Below are positions 24,710 through 32,652 of a stretch of 45,445 nt of DNA, piece by piece. This DNA is from Polaromonas sp. (GTDB taxonomy: Bacteria > Pseudomonadota > Gammaproteobacteria > Burkholderiales > Burkholderiaceae_C). The translations under genes and the position numbers were made by a program. Where the stretch lies: NCBI GenBank assembly GCA_013824015.1, contig PNNC01000188.1, forward strand, positions 1 through 45,445, read 5' to 3'. How positions within the stretch are numbered: the stretch's first letter is position 1; each line of letters starts with the position of its first letter. Under the pieces are notes generated by a model that was not told the DNA's origin, ran no database searches, and saw only the letters and a list, made by a program, of their open reading frames with translations.

Positions 24710-26227
24710 CGCCGAAGCAGTCAGTGCCTGCCCAGGGTGGCTGGCCGGCCAGGCATCGGCCAGCAGGCCATGCTGCAACACCGCGCTGCAGGCCGCTTCC
24801 AACGCCGGTAACCCCGCCGCCAGCGCCGCGCCCAGCATGCCTGCCAGCACATCGCCGGTGCCGGCTGTGGCCAGGCGCGCATTGCCGCTCGGGTTGATCA
24901 CCGGGATGGCACCGGGCGCGGCGATCACCGTGCCCGAGCCCTTGAGCACCACCCCACACTGAAACTGCGCGGCCAGCCGCGTTGCCGCATCCAGCCGATC
25001 CGCCTGCACCGCGGCTGTGCTGCTGCCCAGCAGCCGCGCCGCTTCCAGCGGGTGCGGGCTCAGCAGGGTGCGCCAGCCTCTCGCGGCGCGGGCGCGCAGC
25101 AGGGCCTGCAAGGAGGTGTCGCCGGCCACCGCGTTGAGCCCGTCGGCGTCGAGCACCAGGGTCTGGGCCTTCGACAGGACGCGCGGCAGCACCGCGGCCA
25201 TGGCCGCGCCGCCGCCGCAGCCGCAGACCACGACCTGACGGGCCAGGTCGAGGGCGTCCAGGCTGCGGAACATCAGCTCGGGCTGCTGCGGGTCCACCGT
25301 GATGGCTGGCTTGCCCAGCAGCGCGACAAACACCCGGCCGGCACCCGCATGCAGGGCGGCGCGGCCGGCCAGCAGCGCGGCGCCGGCCATGTGCGTGGTG
25401 CCGGCGGACTCGCCGCCGATGATGGCCACATCACCAAAGCTGCCCTTGTGGCTGCTGTGGCGCGCCTGTGCGCGCCCGGCCGCTCCATAACGATCCTGTC
25501 CCGCCAGCCAGGCATCGGGCGCCGTGTCCGCAGGCGGCGTGACCCCCAGGTCGTCCCACCAGACCTGGCCGGCCAGATCCCGTCCGGCGGCGGGGAACAA
25601 ACCCGGCTTCAGGGTCAAAAAACTCAGGCAAAAACGGGCGCCAGCCCTTTCCGAACAAGGGGATGCAGCTATGAATTCAGGAGCAAGGTCGGTTCCGGTG
25701 CCGGCCTCCAGGCCGCTCGGGATGTCGAGTGCCAGCACCGGCGCGCTGCAACTGCGCAGACAGCGCAGCCAGTCCGCCAGGCGACTGGCCTCCGCGCTGG
25801 CGTCGCCGGTTCGCGGCGTGGCGCCTATGCCCAGCAGCGCATCGATGGCGAAGTCAAAGCCGGCCGGCGGTACGTCGGCAAAGGGCACACCGGCGGCGCG
25901 CGCCCGCCGCAGCGAAGCCAGCGCGTCGGCCGGCAACCGGCCTTCGCGTTCAGCCCGTTCGCCCAGCCAGGTCACGCTGACGGCTTGGCCCCAGCGGTGC
26001 AGGTGTAGCGCCGCTTCCAGGCCGTCACCACCGTTGTTGCCGGGTCCGCAGGCAATCCAGATGTTTTGCGCATGGGGTGCCAGGGCCAGCGTCAGCCGTG
26101 CGGCGGCCAGACCGGCGCGCTGCATCAGCGTGTGGGGGGGCAGCGTCGCGGCCGCTTGCTGTTCCAGCCGGCGCGTTGCTGCGACGCCATGAAGGGGCAG
26201 GGTGAGGGCGGTGGAAAGCTGGTGCAT
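24656..26227 (-). CDS. nnr: Bifunctional NAD(P)H-hydrate epimerase / ADP-dependent dehydratase
   Basis: Metabolite-repair enzyme that restores damaged NADH and NADPH. The 523-residue protein joins a YjeF N-terminal epimerase domain (ACGPGNNGGDGLEAALHLHRWG at about residue 60, IDALLGIGATP) to a C-terminal ribokinase-like dehydratase domain (HKGSFGDVAIIGGESAGTTHMAGAALLAGRAAL and SGNARLATAGTGDVLAGMLGAAL). Residues about 182-202 are encoded by a dispersed repeat, and the linker between PSGL and FLTLKPGL is about ten residues longer than in E. coli YjeF by my alignment. It lies 18 bp downstream of dadA and overlaps yggT antiparallel by 54 bp. The final residues are Gln-rich (QADLQQQQQHQR). Confidence 0.92.
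   Translation of the reverse strand: MHQLSTALTLPLHGVAATRRLEQQAAATLPPHTLMQRAGLAAARLTLALAPHAQNIWIACGPGNNGGDGLEAALHLHRWGQAVSVTWLGERAEREGRLPADALASLRRARAAGVPFADVPPAGFDFAIDALLGIGATPRTGDASAEASRLADWLRCLRSCSAPVLALDIPSGLEAGTGTDLAPEFIAASPCSERAGARFCLSFLTLKPGLFPAAGRDLAGQVWWDDLGVTPPADTAPDAWLAGQDRYGAAGRAQARHSSHKGSFGDVAIIGGESAGTTHMAGAALLAGRAALHAGAGRVFVALLGKPAITVDPQQPELMFRSLDALDLARQVVVCGCGGGAAMAAVLPRVLSKAQTLVLDADGLNAVAGDTSLQALLRARAARGWRTLLSPHPLEAARLLGSSTAAVQADRLDAATRLAAQFQCGVVLKGSGTVIAAPGAIPVINPSGNARLATAGTGDVLAGMLGAALAAGLPALEAACSAVLQHGLLADAWPASHPGQALTASALAENHQADLQQQQQHQR
25624..25684 (-). repeat. Dispersed GCTAT repeat inside nnr (copy D)
   Basis: On the minus strand it starts GCTCCTGAATTCATAGC (25684-25668) and continues TGC...GGGCTGGCGCCCGTTTTTG. 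The arm aligns with intergenic copy A (1826-1863) at roughly 27 of 38 positions, including the GGGCTG-GCC-TTTTTG landmarks. It is translated in frame as part of the loop APEFIAASPCSERAGARFC in Nnr. Confidence 0.7.
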
Positions 26228-26245
26228 GGCCCGATTGTGGCGCTG

Positions 26246-27508
26246 CTAGCGCCTGAGGCGGCTGACGTCGAAGCCGTCCATGTCGATCGCCGGCGTTTTG
26301 CCGCCGACCAGGTCGGCCACAGCCCGTGCGCTGCCGCAGCTCAGGGCCCAGCCGCTGGAGCCATGGCCCAGATTGAGCCACAGGCCGGGCAGGCCGCTGG
26401 CGCCGAGGATGGGCGGGCCGTCGGGCAGCATGGGCCGGGCGCCTTTCCATTCCTGCACGCTGGCGCCGGTGCTGGAAGTGTGGGCCGCCCCCGGAAACCA
26501 GTCCTGCAGCACCTTGTACAGCGTCTGCACCGAGGCCGCGCGTTTTTTGTCGGGGTTGCCGCCGATCTCGGCGCTGCCGGCCACGCGCACGCGGTTGCCC
26601 AGCCGGGAAATCGCGACCTTGTAGCGTTCGTCCATCAGCGCGCTGCGCGGCGCGTTGAGCGGCTCGCGAACCGGCGCGCTGATCGAGTAGCCGTAGACCG
26701 CTGCCAGCGGGATGGACAGGCCCAGCGGCCTGAGCAGTCGGGCCGATGCCAGGCCGGCACACAGTACCACCGCGTCGAAGCTGCGTGGCGCACTTTCGCC
26801 TGCTATCAAAAATGTAGCTGGTTGCGACCGTTCCATATGGGCTACCGCCTTGTTGAACTCAAAACTGACACCCAGGCGCTGGGCTTCGGTTTTGAGCAGC
26901 AGTGCGAACTGCCGGCAGTTGGCAACTTCGTCGTCGGGCAGGTGCACCGCGCCCAGCAAGGCCGTGTCCGGGTTCAGCGCCGGCTCGATCTTGCGCGCCT
27001 CGTCGCTGCCGACCTGGCGGAAAGCCACACCGGCGTCGCGCAGTACCTGCAGGCCGGGCTCCACCATGCGGGCGTCGGCTTCGGCGCGCAGCAGCACCAG
27101 GTAACCCGGGCTGCGGTCGTACTCGAGCTGCCGGTCGGCGCTGATCTGGTGCAGGCGTTCCCGGCTGTAAAACGCCAGGCGCTGCAGCCGGGCCCGATTG
27201 GCCAGGTAGGTGTCCAGCCGGCAGGCGCGCCACCATTTCCACATCCAGGCCAGCTCGCTGCCGGACAGGGGCAGGCCCAGGGTCACGGGTGCATGGCGGC
27301 TGAACAGGTGGCTCAGGACCTTGCGTGGCATGCCCGGGCTGGCCCAGGGGGTGACGTAGCCGGGTGCGACCACGCCGGCATTGGCAAAACTGCCTTCTTC
27401 GGCGGCCGCGCCACGGCGTTCAAACACGGTGACCGTGTGGCCGTCCATGGCCAGCTCCCAGGCGGTGGTGATGCCGATGATGCCGGCGCCGATGACGGCG
27501 ACTTTCAT
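26246..27508 (-). CDS. dadA: D-amino acid dehydrogenase (DadA-like FAD enzyme)
   Basis: Membrane-associated flavoprotein that oxidatively deaminates D-amino acids such as D-alanine and passes electrons to the respiratory chain. From ATG 27508 the protein begins MKVAVIGAGIIGITTAWELA (FAD-binding GxGxxG), with FANAGVVAPGYVTPWASPG, EWKGARPMLPDGPPILG and the C-terminal NLGHGSSGWALSCGSARAVADLV that closes the flavin site; 420 residues, close to E. coli DadA. An upstream in-frame ATG at 27574 adds 22 residues without family similarity. Residues about 216-236 coincide with a dispersed repeat copy. It is the first gene of a dadA-nnr unit; the alanine racemase gene often paired with dadA is not present. 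Confidence 0.88.
   Translation of the reverse strand: MKVAVIGAGIIGITTAWELAMDGHTVTVFERRGAAAEEGSFANAGVVAPGYVTPWASPGMPRKVLSHLFSRHAPVTLGLPLSGSELAWMWKWWRACRLDTYLANRARLQRLAFYSRERLHQISADRQLEYDRSPGYLVLLRAEADARMVEPGLQVLRDAGVAFRQVGSDEARKIEPALNPDTALLGAVHLPDDEVANCRQFALLLKTEAQRLGVSFEFNKAVAHMERSQPATFLIAGESAPRSFDAVVLCAGLASARLLRPLGLSIPLAAVYGYSISAPVREPLNAPRSALMDERYKVAISRLGNRVRVAGSAEIGGNPDKKRAASVQTLYKVLQDWFPGAAHTSSTGASVQEWKGARPMLPDGPPILGASGLPGLWLNLGHGSSGWALSCGSARAVADLVGGKTPAIDMDGFDVSRLRR
26802..26862 (+). repeat. Dispersed GCTAT repeat inside dadA (copy E)
   Basis: Plus-strand core GCTATCAAAAATGTAGC (26802-26818), then an arm containing CATATGGGCTACCGCCTTGTTG that aligns with CATGGGCTGACGCCGTTTTTG of copy A. 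The element lies antisense to dadA and is read through in frame, giving the protein segment EFNKAVAHMERSQPATFLIAG. Confidence 0.65.
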
Positions 27509-27570
27509 GGCCGGGCCTGGCGTGAACGGATGGACATCGATGGAATCAGGGTAAAACGCATGTTTCTTGC

Positions 27571-27626
27571 TCAAATTGGCCGTTGGCCCTTGTTGTACAA
27601 GGGCATTCAGCTATCATTTTTATAGT
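27571..27626 (-). repeat. Dispersed GCTAT repeat, intergenic copy I
   Basis: Plus-strand core GCTATCATTTTTATAG (27610-27625); the arm lies to the left and reads on the minus strand as ACAAGGGCCAACGGCCAATT (27593-27574). Bases 27571-27593 match copy C in hscA at 22 of 23 positions. An internal hairpin CCCTTGT-TGT-ACAAGGG spans 27588-27604. Confidence 0.8.
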
Positions 27627-27707
27627 ATTCCGGCCGACCGGGGGGACCGCGCCTGCGCCCGGAGGCGGTGGCGGGGTGAGCCGACCGGCGACTACGGGTG
27701 ACGGGGA

Positions 27708-27716
27708 TGTTATACT
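27708..27716 (+). promoter_or_regulatory. Extended -10 promoter of rpsB-tsf
   Basis: TG-T-TATACT is an extended -10 element; no convincing -35 hexamer is present at 16-18 bp, which an extended -10 can tolerate. Transcription starting near 27723 would give a leader of about 134 bases before the rpsB ATG. Confidence 0.6.
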
Positions 27717-27762
27717 CAGCGGGTTGTACGAAAGGCCGTCGGCCCTTCGCGCAACAAATCGC

Positions 27763-27831
27763 AAATCAGCCATTCAAGGTGTTGCCTGCGGGACTTTTCA
27801 AAAGAGCTCTCCAGGCGATAAGCGCTGATTT
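27763..27831 (+). promoter_or_regulatory. Structured leader of rpsB, possible S2 autoregulatory RNA
   Basis: AAATCAGC (27763-27770) is an exact complement of GCTGATTT (27824-27831), closing a 53-base domain that contains a smaller hairpin around CTTTTCAAAAG. The domain ends 15 bp before the rpsB Shine-Dalgarno sequence GGAG (27846-27849). S2 represses its own mRNA through the leader in E. coli; whether this fold does so here is inference. Confidence 0.4.
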
Positions 27832-27856
27832 TAGACACAACCTTTGGAGTATCTCT

Positions 27857-28609
27857 ATGTCAACAAGCATGCGTGAAATGCTGGAAGCCGGCGTCCATTT
27901 CGGTCACCAAACCCGCTTCTGGAATCCCAAGATGGCCCCGTATATCTTCGGCCATCGCAACCGTATCCACATCATCAACCTCGAAAAATCGCTGCCGATG
28001 TTCGAGGAGGCGATGAAGTTCGCCAAGCAGCTGTCCGCCAACCGCGGCACCATCCTGATGGTCGGCACCAAGCGCCAGGCCCGCGAGCTGGTTTCCGCTG
28101 AAGCCAAACGCGCCGGCGTGCCTTTTGTCGACCAGCGCTGGCTCGGCGGCATGCTGACCAACTTCAAGACGGTCAAGACCTCGATCAAGCGCCTCAAGGA
28201 AATGAAGGCCCAGCAGGAAGTCGGTCTCGATTCCCTGAGCAAGAAAGAGCAGCTGACCTTCAAGCGCGAAATGGAAAAGCTCGAAAAAGACATCGGCGGC
28301 ATCCAGGACATGAATGCCCTGCCTGACGCGATTTTCGTGATCGACGTGGGCTTCCACAAGATCGCCATCCTCGAAGCCAAGAAGCTGGGCATCCCGCTGA
28401 TCGGCGTGGTCGATTCCAACCACTCGCCCATCGGCATTGACTATGTGATTCCCGGCAACGACGACTCGTCCAAGGCCGTGGCCCTGTACGCACGCGGCAT
28501 CGCCGACGCCATCATCGAAGGCCGCGCCAGCGCCGGCAATGAAGTCGTCAAGATGGTTTCCGCCGAAAGCGCCGATGAATTCGTCGAAGTGGAAAACGCC
28601 GCTGCCTGA
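27857..28609 (+). CDS. rpsB: 30S ribosomal protein S2
   Basis: Small-subunit ribosomal protein needed for S1 recruitment. The 250-residue protein begins [26 protein letters not shown] and contains [12 protein letters not shown] and [21 protein letters not shown], all diagnostic. ATG at 27857 follows GGAG by 7 bp; the in-frame extension back to 27698 is untranslated leader. It heads the rpsB-tsf-pyrH-frr group, and a strong hairpin separates it from tsf. Confidence 0.98.
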   Translation: MSTSMREMLEAGVHFGHQTRFWNPKMAPYIFGHRNRIHIINLEKSLPMFEEAMKFAKQLSANRGTILMVGTKRQARELVSAEAKRAGVPFVDQRWLGGMLTNFKTVKTSIKRLKEMKAQQEVGLDSLSKKEQLTFKREMEKLEKDIGGIQDMNALPDAIFVIDVGFHKIAILEAKKLGIPLIGVVDSNHSPIGIDYVIPGNDDSSKAVALYARGIADAIIEGRASAGNEVVKMVSAESADEFVEVENAAA

Positions 28610-28633
28610 TCGCTGCGGCCCTGCGCCTGACGC

Positions 28634-28662
28634 GAAAAAGGGGCTCGCGTAGCCCCTTTTTC
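28634..28662 (+). terminator. Terminator or attenuator between rpsB and tsf
   Basis: GAAAAAGGGGCT (28634-28645) pairs perfectly with AGCCCCTTTTTC (28651-28662) around a CGCGT loop, giving a 12-bp stem whose 3' side is itself T-rich. As tsf lies 61 bp further on in the same direction with no obvious promoter of its own, partial read-through is likely, giving different S2 and EF-Ts levels. Confidence 0.85.
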
Positions 28663-28723
28663 ACAGCCTTTGTTCAAAGGCACGTATTTATTTGAAGTCA
28701 ACACGACACACGGAGAACCCAAG

Positions 28724-29635
28724 ATGGCAATCACAGCAAGCATGGTCGCAGAACTGCGCGCAAAAACCGACGCCCCGATGATGGAGTGCAAGAAGGCCCT
28801 GACCGAGGCCGAAGGCAACTTCGAAAAAGCCGAGGAAATCCTGCGCGTCAAGCTGGGCAACAAGGCTGGCAAGGCCGCTTCCCGCATCACCGCTGAAGGC
28901 GTGATCGCCTACCACAGCGAAGGCGGCATCGGCGCGCTGGTCGAGATCAACTGCGAAACCGACTTCGTCACCAAGAATGACAGCTTCCTGGCCTTCACCG
29001 ACGCGGTCGCCAAGGGCATCGTCAAGAACAACCCGGCCGATGTGGCCGCGATCGGCGCCATGCCTTTGAGTCTGGACGGTTTCGGCCCGACGGTCGAAGA
29101 CGTGCGCAAGGGTCTGATCGGCAAGATCGGCGAGAACATGTCGGTGCGCCGCTTCCAGCGCTTCGAAAGCGGCAAGCTCGCGTCCTACCTGCATGGCACG
29201 CGTATCGGCGTGGTGGTGGAGTTTGACGGCGACGAAACCGCCGCCAAGGATGTGGCCATGCACGTGGCAGCCATGAAGCCGGTGTCGCTGTCCAGCGACC
29301 AGGTGCCGGCCGAACTGGTGGCGCGCGAGCGTTCCGTGGCTGCGGCCAAGGCCGCTGAAGACGCCGCTGTGGCCACCGCCGCCGGCAAGCCGGTGCAGTC
29401 CCCTGAAATTGTTGCCAAGCGCATCGAAGGAGGCGTGCAGAAATACCTGAAGGAAGTCAGCCTGCACAACCAGACCTTTGTGAAGAACGACAAGCAGACC
29501 GTCGAGCAGATGCTCAAGGAAAAGGGCACCAGCGTGAAGTCCTTCACCCTGTACGTGGTCGGCGAAGGCATCGAGAAGAAGGTGGACGATTTCGCCGCTG
29601 AAGTGGCCGCCCAGGTGGCTGCTGCCAAGGGCTGA
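28724..29635 (+). CDS. tsf: Elongation factor Ts
   Basis: Nucleotide exchange factor for EF-Tu. The 303-residue protein starts [29 protein letters not shown] (ubiquitin-associated-like domain that contacts EF-Tu) and contains the core motif [17 protein letters not shown] near residues 73-89, followed by the dimerisation and C-terminal modules. ATG at 28724 has GGAGA at 28712-28716. It lies behind the attenuator-like hairpin after rpsB. Confidence 0.97.
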   Translation: MAITASMVAELRAKTDAPMMECKKALTEAEGNFEKAEEILRVKLGNKAGKAASRITAEGVIAYHSEGGIGALVEINCETDFVTKNDSFLAFTDAVAKGIVKNNPADVAAIGAMPLSLDGFGPTVEDVRKGLIGKIGENMSVRRFQRFESGKLASYLHGTRIGVVVEFDGDETAAKDVAMHVAAMKPVSLSSDQVPAELVARERSVAAAKAAEDAAVATAAGKPVQSPEIVAKRIEGGVQKYLKEVSLHNQTFVKNDKQTVEQMLKEKGTSVKSFTLYVVGEGIEKKVDDFAAEVAAQVAAAKG

Positions 29636-29698
29636 TCAGCCCGAACCTACCCGGAAGGCCGCTAAACTTACGCCCACAAAACGACAGGAACTTCCCTC

Positions 29699-30409
29699 AT
29701 GCCAGCCTACAAGCGAATCTTGTTGAAACTTTCAGGCGAAGCCTTGATGGGAGACGATGCCTTCGGCATCAACCGCGCGACGATCGTGCGCATGGTTGAG
29801 GAAATCGCCGAAGTCACGCGCCTGGGTGTGGAAGTCGCCGTCGTGATCGGCGGCGGCAATATTTTCCGCGGCGTGGCGGGCGGCTCGGTCGGCATGGACC
29901 GCGCCACCGCCGACTACATGGGCATGCTGGCCACCGTGATGAACGCGCTGGCCCTCGGCGACACCATGGACAAGGCGGGCCTGACGCCGCGTGTGATGTC
30001 GGCCATCGGCATCGAGCGTGTGGTCGAGCCCTACGTGCGCCCCAAGGCCCTGCAGTACCTCGAAGAGGGCAAGGTGGTGATTTTTGCGGCCGGCACCGGC
30101 AACCCGTTTTTCACGACCGACACCGCCGCCGCCCTTCGCGGCGCCGAGATCGGCGCGGAGATCGTGCTCAAGGCCACCAAGGTGGATGGCGTCTATTCCG
30201 CCGATCCGAAGAAGGATCCGGCGGCCACCCGTTACACCAACATCACCTTCGACGAAGCCATCGGCAAGAACCTCGAAGTGATGGATGCCACGGCCTTTGC
30301 GCTGTGCCGCGACCAGAAGCTGCCGATCAAGATATTCAGCATCTTCAAGCATGGCGCGCTCAAGCGTGTGGTGCAGGGCGAGGACGAGGGCACGCTGGTT
30401 CACGTCTGA
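29699..30409 (+). CDS. pyrH: Uridylate kinase (UMP kinase)
   Basis: Hexameric bacterial-type UMP kinase, which phosphorylates UMP to UDP for RNA, DNA and cell-wall precursors. The 236 residues begin [15 protein letters not shown] and contain [11 protein letters not shown] and [19 protein letters not shown], typical of the amino-acid-kinase fold. It lies 63 bp after tsf and 66 bp before frr in the conserved translation and nucleotide group. Confidence 0.97.
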   Translation: MPAYKRILLKLSGEALMGDDAFGINRATIVRMVEEIAEVTRLGVEVAVVIGGGNIFRGVAGGSVGMDRATADYMGMLATVMNALALGDTMDKAGLTPRVMSAIGIERVVEPYVRPKALQYLEEGKVVIFAAGTGNPFFTTDTAAALRGAEIGAEIVLKATKVDGVYSADPKKDPAATRYTNITFDEAIGKNLEVMDATAFALCRDQKLPIKIFSIFKHGALKRVVQGEDEGTLVHV

Positions 30410-30475
30410 GATGTCCCGGCCGCTGCCGGCCCCCGCAACTTTTGCAAAAACAGGATAGATCCGGAGATTTCCATC

Positions 30476-31036
30476 ATGAGCATTGTTGATATCAAGAGCA
30501 GCACCGAACAGAAAATGCAGCAGTCGCTGGAGTCCTTCAAACAGGCGCTGACCAAGATCCGCACCGGCCGCGCCAACCCCGGCCTGCTCGATACCGTGCA
30601 GGTCGACTACTACGGCGCCATGGTGCCGATCAGCCAGGTGGCCAACGTTTCGCTGCTCGATGCCCGCACCATCAGCGTGTCCCCGTGGGAAAAAGGCATG
30701 GGCGCCAAGATCGAAAAGGCCATTCGCGACTCCGACCTCGGCCTCAATCCGGCCACCCAGGGCGACCTGATTCGCGTGCCGATGCCGGCCATGACGGAAG
30801 AGCGCCGCAAGGAGCTGACCAAAGTCGTGCGTGGCGAGGGCGAACACGCCAAGGTCGCGATCCGCAACCTGCGCCGTGACGCCAATGACGGCGTCAAGAA
30901 ACTCGTCAAGGAAAAGCTGGCATCGGAAGACGACGAGCGCCGCGCCCATGACGACGTGCAGAAGTCCACCGACCGTTTCATTGCCGAAGTCGACAAGCTG
31001 GTCGCCGCCAAGGAACAAGACATCATGGCGGTCTGA
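30476..31036 (+). CDS. frr: Ribosome recycling factor
   Basis: Splits post-termination ribosomes together with EF-G. The 186-residue protein has the two-domain tRNA-like layout: helical bundle residues flanking a beta domain, with [27 protein letters not shown] and [16 protein letters not shown] as hallmarks. ATG at 30476 is preceded by a GGAG-type site (CCGGAGATTTCCATC). It precedes uppS by 26 bp. Confidence 0.97.
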   Translation: MSIVDIKSSTEQKMQQSLESFKQALTKIRTGRANPGLLDTVQVDYYGAMVPISQVANVSLLDARTISVSPWEKGMGAKIEKAIRDSDLGLNPATQGDLIRVPMPAMTEERRKELTKVVRGEGEHAKVAIRNLRRDANDGVKKLVKEKLASEDDERRAHDDVQKSTDRFIAEVDKLVAAKEQDIMAV

Positions 31037-31062
31037 TCAGCGCCCCGGCGTTGATTGCTGAC

Positions 31063-31806
31063 ATGACCACCTCCAGCCCTTCACCGGTTCCGCACCATGT
31101 TGCCATCGTGATGGATGGCAATGGCCGCTGGGCCACCAAACGCTTTTTGCCGCGGGTGGCCGGCCACCAGCAGGGTGTGAGCGCCCTCAGCCGCTGTGTC
31201 AAGGCCTGCATGGCACGCGGCATCGGTGTGCTGACGGTGTTTGCGTTTTCCTCCGAAAACTGGAACCGCCCGGCCGAAGAAGTCTCCGGCCTGATGGAGC
31301 TGCTGGCGTTGTCGCTGGCGCGCGAGGTCCCCTCACTCAAGGCCAACGGTGTGCAACTGCACTTTGTCGGCGAGCGCCAGCAGCTGTCCGACAAGGTCAG
31401 GGCCGGGCTGGCACAGGCCGAGGCCGCGACCGCAGACAACAGCCGGCTGATTCTGAATGTGTGTTTCAACTACGGCGGACGCTGGGACATTGCCCAGGCC
31501 GCGCGCAAGCTGGCCGCCAGCGGCCAGGAGATCACTGAGATGGCGCTGGACCGCGCGCTGGCGCTGGCCCATGTGCCGGATCCGGACCTGCTGATCCGCA
31601 CCGGCGGTGAACTGCGCATCAGCAATTTCCTGCTCTGGCAGGCCGCTTATTCCGAGCTGCATTTCTCGGACAAGCTCTGGCCCGATTTCGACGATGCCGC
31701 GCTTGATGAAGCGCTGGCGGTGTATGCCAGCCGTGAGCGGCGTTTCGGCAAGACCTCCGGCCAGCTCGCGCCCGCCACCCCATCTTCCACCGTGAAAGCT
31801 GCCTGA
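31063..31806 (+). CDS. uppS: Isoprenyl transferase (undecaprenyl diphosphate synthase)
   Basis: cis-prenyltransferase that builds the C55 lipid carrier for peptidoglycan and O-antigen synthesis. The catalytic Asp lies in HHVAIVMDGNGRWA (Asp18), followed by the conserved FAFSSENWNRP and, near the C-terminus, DLLIRTGGELRISNFLLWQAAYSEL with the RxG(G/E)xRxSNF signature. Start is taken as ATG 31063 (247 residues); an in-frame TTG at 31051 is the alternative, and neither has a clear ribosome-binding site. Its TGA stop overlaps the cdsA ATG by one base. Confidence 0.96.
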   Translation: MTTSSPSPVPHHVAIVMDGNGRWATKRFLPRVAGHQQGVSALSRCVKACMARGIGVLTVFAFSSENWNRPAEEVSGLMELLALSLAREVPSLKANGVQLHFVGERQQLSDKVRAGLAQAEAATADNSRLILNVCFNYGGRWDIAQAARKLAASGQEITEMALDRALALAHVPDPDLLIRTGGELRISNFLLWQAAYSELHFSDKLWPDFDDAALDEALAVYASRERRFGKTSGQLAPATPSSTVKAA

Positions 31807-32642
31807 TGCTCAAGCAACGCGTGATTACCGCCCTCGTGCTGCTGGCCATCCTGCTGCCGGCGCTGTTTTATCCGACCCCTGTTCCGTTTGGCGCCCTCGC
31901 CGTGGTGCTGATCTCCGCCGGCGCCTGGGAATGGGGCCGTCTGAACGGCTACGGGCCGATGGCCTCGCTGGGGGCCGGCTTCGCTTGCGTGTTGATGTGC
32001 GCCATGTCCTGGGACCTGGGCATGCTGGAGCAGCCCTTGCCGCTGCTGTGGCGTCTGGCGGGCGCTGCCTGGGTGCTGGTCGGTGCCTGGCTGCTGCGTG
32101 GTGGCGTGGCCGGCTGGCCCCGCATTCCGCGCCCGGTCCGGCTGGTGGTGGGCGTGCTGGCGCTGTGGCTGGCCTGGCTGGCGGTGGCACAGGCGCGTTT
32201 CATGGGCATTGAATTCCTGCTGTCCCTGCTGCTGCTGGTCTGGGTCGCCGATATCGGCGCCTACTTTGCCGGCAAGGGGCTGGGCGGGCGTTTCAGCAAG
32301 GGCAAGCTGGCGCCGGCGATCAGCCCGGGCAAAAGCTGGGAGGGGGTCTGGGGTGGCATGGTGGGCGTGCTGGTGCTGTGTATCGCCTGGGTGGCGCTGG
32401 ACAGCACCGGGAACAGCCTTTATGCACGCCTGGCCGCGCAGTACGGCCTGCCGGTGACCTTGCTGGCCATGATTTTCCTGGCGGCTTTCAGCGTGGTCGG
32501 CGATCTGGTCGAATCCCTGGTCAAGCGCAGTGCCGGCGCCAAGGATTCCAGCGGCCTGCTGCCCGGCCATGGCGGCGTGCTGGACCGCGTTGATGCCCTG
32601 GTGCCGGTGCTGCCGCTGGCCCTGATGCTCGTGACCGTCTGA
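31806..32642 (+). CDS. cdsA: Phosphatidate cytidylyltransferase
   Basis: Integral membrane enzyme that makes CDP-diacylglycerol, the precursor of all phospholipids. The 278-residue protein has multiple hydrophobic helices from the N-terminus (TALVLLAILLPALFY) and the CDS signature SLVKRSAGAKDSSGLLPGHGG with following DR near residues 238-262. The start codon overlaps the uppS stop as TGATG, indicating translational coupling. Confidence 0.96.
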   Translation: MLKQRVITALVLLAILLPALFYPTPVPFGALAVVLISAGAWEWGRLNGYGPMASLGAGFACVLMCAMSWDLGMLEQPLPLLWRLAGAAWVLVGAWLLRGGVAGWPRIPRPVRLVVGVLALWLAWLAVAQARFMGIEFLLSLLLLVWVADIGAYFAGKGLGGRFSKGKLAPAISPGKSWEGVWGGMVGVLVLCIAWVALDSTGNSLYARLAAQYGLPVTLLAMIFLAAFSVVGDLVESLVKRSAGAKDSSGLLPGHGGVLDRVDALVPVLPLALMLVTV

Positions 32643-32652
32643 TCCGGCGCCC

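Larger units (their letters stand above)
27509..27856. other. Intergenic region between dadA and rpsB
   Basis: A 348-bp divergent gap without credible coding sequence. From left to right it holds the dadA upstream region, dispersed repeat copy I (27571-27626), a very GC-rich stretch (about 27630-27690), the rpsB promoter (27708-27716) and a 140-base structured rpsB leader. No dadA promoter could be picked with confidence. Confidence 0.7.
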
